From Parambassis ranga (taxonomy: Eukaryota > Chordata > Actinopteri > Ambassidae), in assembly GCF_900634625.1 (NCBI RefSeq), contig NC_041035.1, forward strand, positions 12,301,785 through 12,365,784: 64,000 nucleotides of DNA, given 5' to 3'. The notes beneath the pieces were generated by a model. That model did not search any database, was not told where the DNA came from, and worked only from the letters and a program-made list of their open reading frames with translations. Made by a program: the position numbers and the translations under genes. This document shows, in pieces, positions 59,201 to 64,000 of the stretch (the stretch's first letter is position 1; each line of letters begins with the position of its first letter).

Positions 59201-62200
59201 AACCATGCAAATGTGTGATGGATGACAGATGATGTGGAAGTGTGTTTCAGGTGGTAAGAATAAATGATTGATGAGCATGTAGATCTCTTTCTATACTAGA
59301 TGTATATGAAAGAAATGTGCACACTACATTACGGGACCTTCAGATACTAAAACTGATTTGTAAAATAAATAATTTTATGTAAGTAAAAATGGGAAACTCA
59401 CTCGCTGCTGGGTCGGTCAAATAGCTGTAGCGCTTACGCAAAGCTAAGGAGGCAAAGGTATGACGTCGTTCTGGCTTTTCAGTCTGAAACAAACAAAAAA
59501 GAACAAAAGATGCTTTAACATAAAAAATATGATGAAATGTGGTTCTAGACTATCAAAATTCGTTATAGATGTTATTGCTGCATGGATATAGTCCTGTTTT
59601 AGTGAATTAGTGCATGCTGTTAGTACTGGCACAAGGAGGCACTGCAGGTGTTCATTAGTGCCTCCTGTGGGAAGGGGGGTGGACTGTTCCTGCTTCTCTT
59701 CACTTGCTGCATGTCCCGAAAGCATTGATGTGAAATAACTAGACAATATGTGCTTTGTCTGTATGACCTGCTCCAATTAAGAGGTAAGCATGGGCAAGAT
59801 CCAACTTGGCCTTTGGAGTGATGAGTTGCACAGCTCTCATTACGTGCACACGCAGTTAAAAATCTCTGACTGATTATGCAGGAAGTTTGAAGTCATTTTT
59901 GTCATCTGTTTCTGGTCATTTAGAGCACATGTGACATTTTTCTTCATCTGCTACCTTGACGTCCAGAGCTGATCACACAAAGGGGTTCTACATGTGCAAC
60001 ATTAACTGAAGGTGCTCCTTCTGGTGGCAAAAAGATGGGCTGACAAATTCAAATTTTGCAGAGAGAGACTGGTCCTGAGAGCCTCCATCCCTGAAGGCCT
60101 ATCACTGTCACCACACAGGAGACCACTAAAAATACCTATGACATGTTGTTGAAAGATTATTAAATGACAACAGCACACTGATAGAGAGCTGTATATGATA
60201 ACACTCATAGTCCCGATGTTGCACCTTTTCAATGTTGGCCCCCCCAAAAATGACTGACTTCAACCTTGTTGTGTAATCAGTCAAAAAGATGACCTCTGCA
60301 TGCCTATAACAGGAACAGTACAACTCATCTCCTTCTGACATAGGTCACTGACTTCAATCAGCCCTTGTATAATGTCTCAAATATAAAACTGGCCTCCTAT
60401 GTCCATGTTTTGGCATGCAGCTGTTAGTAGGACAAAGGTGACAAACAAGGGAAACCCCAAATACAACAAAACAAACGACTGGGTGGACATATGAGTACGG
60501 TTACACCTTAATCTGGCAAAAGACACCATAGTCCCCCATGAGTTAATAGTCATGATGGAGTCCTGTTGAACATGTATGGAAAATAGGATAGAGATGACAA
60601 ACAAGCTGTGGCTCCACTGGACTGGACTGGATGGAGACAACAATAAATAAATCCCTGCTGTTTAAAACATTTCCACACATGCACTACATGGGGTCACCTC
60701 AGCAATGACGCAGCTGTTAAAAACAAAAAACAACAACCTACATGCAGTCAGAAGCATTGTATACACACACATACACACTTATTTTCCAGGTGCTACAGAC
60801 AAAATATTTGCACATTTGAAGCAAACAGAAAAGGACGGCAGAGAAGAAGCAGTTCCATGTGATGATGAAGAATCTGTTTACCTCATCATCAGGATCAGAC
60901 TCCATATCCTGTGGTAATTCCAAGATGCATTGCAGGAGAGGAGAGAGATGACACAATGGAGAGCAGGGAAGTTATAGTGAGCGGGAAGCGGGGGTAGAAA
61001 TGAAATTCAGGGGATGAAAATGGAGCAGCAAAAACAACAAAAGGCATCAGAAAAAATCTATGGGATTAATAAAAATAAACAGCAACATAACAAAAGCAAA
61101 AATAATTACAGTTTCTTGTGATCAGTCAACACCACAACAAACAAACAATAATTGCATAATTCCTATGTACCCACACTGAGCCAGGCAATTGATCGAGGCA
61201 TGATGTGCATGTGTGGCTGCATGTGTACGTTGTGGGGTCTTATGACTGGCACAGGCTTTAACATTAACAAAAGACACAAGCAGCAGGTCATTTCTGGACC
61301 AAATGAGCTTCAATGACTTCTCTGAATGTCTTTCTTTCCACTTTATTACATATAGATGATATGACATGGCCTAAACAGGATGAGCTGTTAGTTGATCCTA
61401 CCTTCTTGTGGGTTGGCAGTGTGATATTCAAATTGCATATGGCAGTCTGTGGAAGGCCTTTTGTTGTTTTTGGCTCTCTCAGGAAGGAGAGGCGGCCACA
61501 TGGCTCCTGGCCCATATCTCTGATCTGTAGGAGTCAGCAAAAAAGAATTCATCCCATTTAATGACCATTTAAAGTGTATGCTATGTAAATGTAAACAAAT
61601 TCAGGAGCACATTTTTTTCTACTGCAATCAAAAACAAGTTCAAAGTCTGTCATTCTTTATACAAATGTAATGATTAGCAGGTTAAAACATGATTCATTTG
61701 AAAGTAAGCATGTCAAAAGAGCATTTCTATTGCCATGAATGTCAGCTAAAAAGCTAATTGAATTAGCAATCTAACTTTAAAAAGGAGTCAACAGTGAATA
61801 ACATTTCCACTAAACTCTAGCAGACAAGGAGTCTTACAGGAGGAATGTATTTTATACCTTAACGTTGAAAGGAAGTCTGTTTTCCTTGAAGGAGTAGAAG
61901 TTAAAAACCAACTGCTGCCCACTTTTGGCAAGAGGGGACAGGTTTCCATAGCAATCCACATAGATCGGCTTGCCCTCGAGAACCTACAAAAGTCCATGGA
62001 CCAAAAAAAGTTGAACAAGGTGGAGGTGAGCTAGATGAAGCTGACATTGTACTGGATACATATTGGAATATTGGAATTGTTCAGGTGACACACATCCCCA
62101 CCTCAATATCTTTGCTCCGTGCTACTTCCTCAAAGTTCTCCTGCTGTTCAAGAGTCTTGTCCACCTTGTCATCAGTCATGCAGAAGCAGCGCAGCCGAGC

Positions 62201-64000
62201 CTCAATGACATCGTTCATCTTGGCGAAAACCACAAACTTGGCCAGGTATGGCACGCAGATCAGCTCCCGGTATAACTGAGACGCTAGACTCACCGTCTCA
62301 GGAATCTGGTGACAGTCTGCGAGCCAGAACCTGAGGTGGAGGACAGAGGTAAGAGGAGAGGAGGAGCAGGACGGGAAGGAGGAAGGGACAGGAAAGGTGG
62401 TGGTAAAAACAAAAAAAAAGAAAAAGGTTGATTTTTAAAAACATTTCATAGGGATTAAACAAGCTGATTGCAGACAGACACATGACAGCTGTGTAGCAAT
62501 CTAATTACAGAGAGTTAACGGGTGCTCTGTTAATATCAGGCCGCACACTAACCACATGATTCAAATCTAGTTAGGATGGAAGTTTACTCAGTGAGGTCAT
62601 ATGGCACATGTTATAAATTTCTACCACTTGGTTAAGTGTAAAGTTAGTTTATTACTAACTAACCAGTGCTGTCAGTATAGACAGAAAAACAACACATTCA
62701 CTAACATCTAGATTGACTTGGTGGTCTATGGTGTATAGAGTGTGTATGTGTATGGCTCACCTGGCCGACACATTTGTGGTGAAAGAGACACAATCTGTTA
62801 CAAAGGACAATGGTGTGGTCCCTGTGATGTCCTCCCACTGCGCAGGAGACGTCCCTCCTGTGGGGAACAGAAGCCAAAAAGTAAGCTCAGAGCCTCTCCA
62901 GCCTCTCTGTGTTTTGTCATCCTCTTCTCTTTTATCTTTTTAGTTATTCATCTTCACTCTATCCACCTGTGGGTTTGACATCAAACCTGAAGCTTTTAAA
63001 TCTCTCATCAACAGGATTGACTATGCCTGGGTTCAGAGTCATGCCATCATGTGATGCTCTAGTTATCTGGTGGTCCACTTGCCTGTGATGCTGCAGAGTA
63101 GGCGCAGGCATGGTGCTGAGTCGCCTCTCCGGCCGCTGGGGTGGCCTTCCGCTGATCTGGGAGGGACTGGGATCGTCATAGTAATAGGCTTATGGAACTT
63201 TCTCCTTCGGGGCTCCACAGTGACAATAGGGCTGAAGGTGGCCCTGTTGCCAAGGACCGCCCTCACCATGTCATCTGGCACAGGCTGGGCCTGACCAGAA
63301 GGACAGAATTAATATTTTATCAGTTGTCCAAACTTTAAGAAATGCTCAGTCAGACTTTTACTGCAATTAATTGACCCAGACATGTCAGGTAGAATCAAAT
63401 GTCCCCAAAAATAGGTCATGTATAAATAAATAACAAGTCTGATGACAGCATTTGGAAAGAAATCTGAGCCGCTCCAAAAAGTCTTACTGTACCTGCAGGC
63501 CAACCCGGATCCTCTTGGTGAGTGCCCCTGTAGGGAAAGAGGCCTGGACCATGGGCACCGTGCTGCTGGAGAGCAGGCCTCCATCAGGACCCATGTGGTT
63601 AGACTCCTGCTTGATCCGTGACACCACAGCAAAATACTGCGGAAAGTCTCTGGTGACGATGCGGCAAATGCGCTTCTTTTCCAACTCTGCAGGACTATCC
63701 AGCTCTGAGGCAGAAAATATTATTTTCATAAAAGTGACTTTCAGCAAGGTTTTGTTCAGTTATAAATATTTTAGCCTGGATCATTTAAAACACACTAAAT
63801 CGGCTTAACAGCTTGGATTCATAAGAAAAACATGCTCTTGGGGTGAAAATCCGATTTTCTAGGTCACCAGCTCACACATAGCCTTGGGTTATGTAGTACA
63901 GGTTTATTCTAAATGATTCAGCTCACCTTCATGTGTGCATACAAAAAAGTGGCTGCAATCAGTTAATGTTGCCTTTCTGTAACTGTCACTTTACCTTCAT
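43830..64000 (-). CDS. ank3: Ankyrin-G (ANK3), 3' half including the giant exon (5' end outside window)
   Basis: Coding exons in transcript order are 63995-64000 (edge fragment), 63493-63704, 63083-63290, 62761-62857, 62102-62330, 61858-61983, 61402-61524, 60882-60908, 59402-59483, 51022-58206, 50009-50083, 49642-49773, 49361-49504, 45844-47242, 45607-45754, 45461-45490, 45297-45374, 44921-45004 and 43830-43901 (stop TAG). All phases agree; about 3485 residues are encoded here. The order is ZU5-UPA, RKRYSYL linker, giant Ser/Pro-rich exon, death domain, regulatory tail. Giant-exon words such as FDEVEKTFNSCSAGYGTLKS, PVITETRTEVVHVIRSYES and HEGKMFEMTRSGAIDMSKRD, together with a neighbouring ccdc6, identify ANK3 rather than ANK1 or ANK2. 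Ankyrin-G organises the axon initial segment and nodes. The ankyrin repeats and first ZU5 lie beyond the right edge. Confidence 0.95.
47433..47476. other. ank3: Perfect 20-bp hairpin in an ank3 intron
   Basis: Arms 47433-47452 and 47457-47476 are exact reverse complements around TAAT. The structure is 190 nt upstream of the acceptor of exon 45844-47242 and downstream of the alternative exon 47751-48523. It can form on either strand as DNA cruciform or RNA stem. Confidence 0.95.
47751..48523 (-). CDS. ank3: Candidate alternative ank3 exon with its own stop (Pro/Ser/Thr-rich)
   Basis: A 257-codon frame (stop TAG 47751-47753) opens at acceptor GAGGCAG|CTTTC with an upstream pyrimidine tract. 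Its phase matches the death-domain exon (G|CT, giving AFILQTPSPFFPTPTP). It continues with CLSYSPRRSPSYESSITLKD, then alternating SP/TP repeats, and ends RIDPSSMEIFI. Used as a terminal exon it would replace the regulatory tail with a proline-rich one. I know no mammalian ankyrin tail like it. Against it: low complexity can create open frames, and no poly(A) signal is obvious just downstream. Confidence 0.5.
49361..50083 (-). CDS. ank3: ank3 death-domain exons
   Basis: Exons 50009-50083, 49642-49773 and 49361-49504 encode the ankyrin death domain: CERTDLRMAIVADHLGLSWT, ELAREMNFTVDEINHIRLEN, NSLTAQSFMLLKKWVSREGK, LTTVLTKVNRMDIVTLLEGP and IFDYGNISGTRCFADDN. The last is an ANK3-typical stretch. 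The final exon ends in phase 1 after AVFRDQAE-G and can join either 45844-47242 or the alternative exon 47751-48523. Confidence 0.93.
51022..58206 (-). CDS. ank3: Giant exon of ankyrin-G (270/480-kDa neuronal forms)
   Basis: One open exon of 7185 nt (2395 codons) between acceptor TTATTAAAG|AAACAACTG and donor CGGACTG|GTGGGA. It begins in phase 1 and ends in phase 1, so it can be skipped cleanly (short form joins ...TDPA-S-PQSPCERTD). The same RRTG|PQSPCERTD junction is found in human. Residues near the start carry the Ser-rich SPIKTV/SASSSYQSIRSSASSS region, the part that binds spectrin and node partners and is heavily O-glycosylated in mammals. Later blocks HTDATEIDSLDGYDLQDEDD, TTPDTTPARTPTDESTPTSE and SGETLKLVDRLSDEEKK are also conserved. 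The exon is shorter than the human one (about 2,600 codons). The frame runs on past the donor to TAA at ~50948, which is intronic. Confidence 0.95.
51144..51179. repeat. ank3: Nine-nucleotide tandem repeat in giant exon (x4)
   Basis: Four copies of a 9-nt unit (GAGGGCTGG on the + strand, one copy with A for G) encode a Ser-Gln-Pro repeat near the 3' end of the giant exon. The unit keeps frame, so copy-number change would be tolerated. Confidence 0.9.
58207..59401. other. ank3 intron before the giant exon
   Basis: 1.2 kb, AT-rich, with no additional exon. The acceptor of the giant exon is weak: the polypyrimidine stretch TTTAATTTATTATTAAAG is interrupted by A residues, as might be expected for a regulated cassette. 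Confidence 0.6.
59484..60881. other. ank3 intron, no recognised element
   Basis: 1.4 kb between microexon 60882-60908 and exon 59402-59483. Only unsupported short frames are present. Confidence 0.6.
61402..63704 (-). CDS. ank3: ank3 exons for ZU5-C and UPA domains
   Basis: Six exons (63493-63704 to 61402-61524) read KKRICRIVTRDFPQYFAVVS, RRRKFHKPITMTIPVP, LRLLCSITGGTSPAQWEDIT, CVSFTTNVSARFWLADC, RCFCMTDDKVDKTLEQQENF, FYSFKENRLPF and CGRLSFLREPKTTKGLPQ. This is the second ZU5 plus UPA of the ZU5-ZU5-UPA module shared by ankyrins, UNC5 and PIDD. The following 27-nt microexon 60882-60908 encodes DMESDPDDE, matching the acidic ANK3 linker (human ETESDQDDE). Exon 59402-59483 encodes the RRHTFASLALRKRYSYL segment. 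Confidence 0.93.
62858..63082 (-). other. ank3: GC-AG intron in ank3
   Basis: The donor reads ACAG|GCAAGT instead of GT. Phase demands this border: it joins SIT-G to GTSPAQWED exactly as in other ankyrins. The nearby GT (GCAA|GTGG) would shift the frame. The acceptor at 62857/62858 is a normal AG. GCAAGT is the usual context of functional GC donors. Confidence 0.85.

Noticed and set aside
63926..63951. Mini-exon ending CATGAAG|GTGAGC near the right edge
   Set aside because: The resulting residues do not resemble the ankyrin segment before LDSPAELEKKR, whereas ATGAAG|GTAAAG at 63995-64000 gives the expected Asp-Glu-Glu junction.

Overview
The window is vertebrate nuclear DNA, almost certainly from a teleost fish and probably a percomorph-type genome. 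The genes are split into many exons with GT-AG borders and short introns, the DNA carries teleost-style repeats and microsatellites, and there are no operons or prokaryotic features. Gene order matches the human 10q21 block PHYHIPL - FAM13C - SLC16A9 - CCDC6 - ANK3. I rebuilt the genes by joining open frames at splice sites and checking that phases agree. Names come from protein similarity recalled from the human families plus this synteny.

Layout: phyhipl is on the + strand and only its last coding exon and 3'UTR are present (1-~1100). It converges on fam13c, which is on the - strand with 22 coding exons between 17803 and 1854, 2922 nt in all (973 aa). Next come slc16a9 (-, five coding exons, 23930-19663, 498 aa), a gene-poor stretch with a LINE remnant (~25.2-29.3 kb), ccdc6 (-, nine exons, 39236-29338, 459 aa) and ank3 (-, 64000-43830). 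The 5' part of ank3 lies beyond the right edge. Four of the five genes are transcribed leftwards.

ank3 contributes the end of the ZU5-UPA module, the linker, one giant neuronal exon of 7185 nt (51022-58206, exactly 2395 codons), the death domain and the C-terminal regulatory exons. The giant exon is phase-symmetric, so long (giant) and short ankyrin-G can both be made by including or skipping it.

The genes are functionally unrelated neighbours: a phytanoyl-CoA hydroxylase-interacting protein-like protein, a RhoGAP/coiled-coil protein, a monocarboxylate-type carrier, a coiled-coil scaffold and a membrane-cytoskeleton adaptor. I found no wholly new multi-gene system. The points most worth attention are: a complete RhoGAP domain in this fam13c, absent from human FAM13C; a possible conserved short-form fam13c start with an RFX X-box upstream; loss of the GABARAP-binding motif from the giant ankyrin exon; an uncharacterised proline/serine-rich alternative terminal exon in ank3; a GC-AG intron; and two near-perfect 20-bp intronic hairpins.
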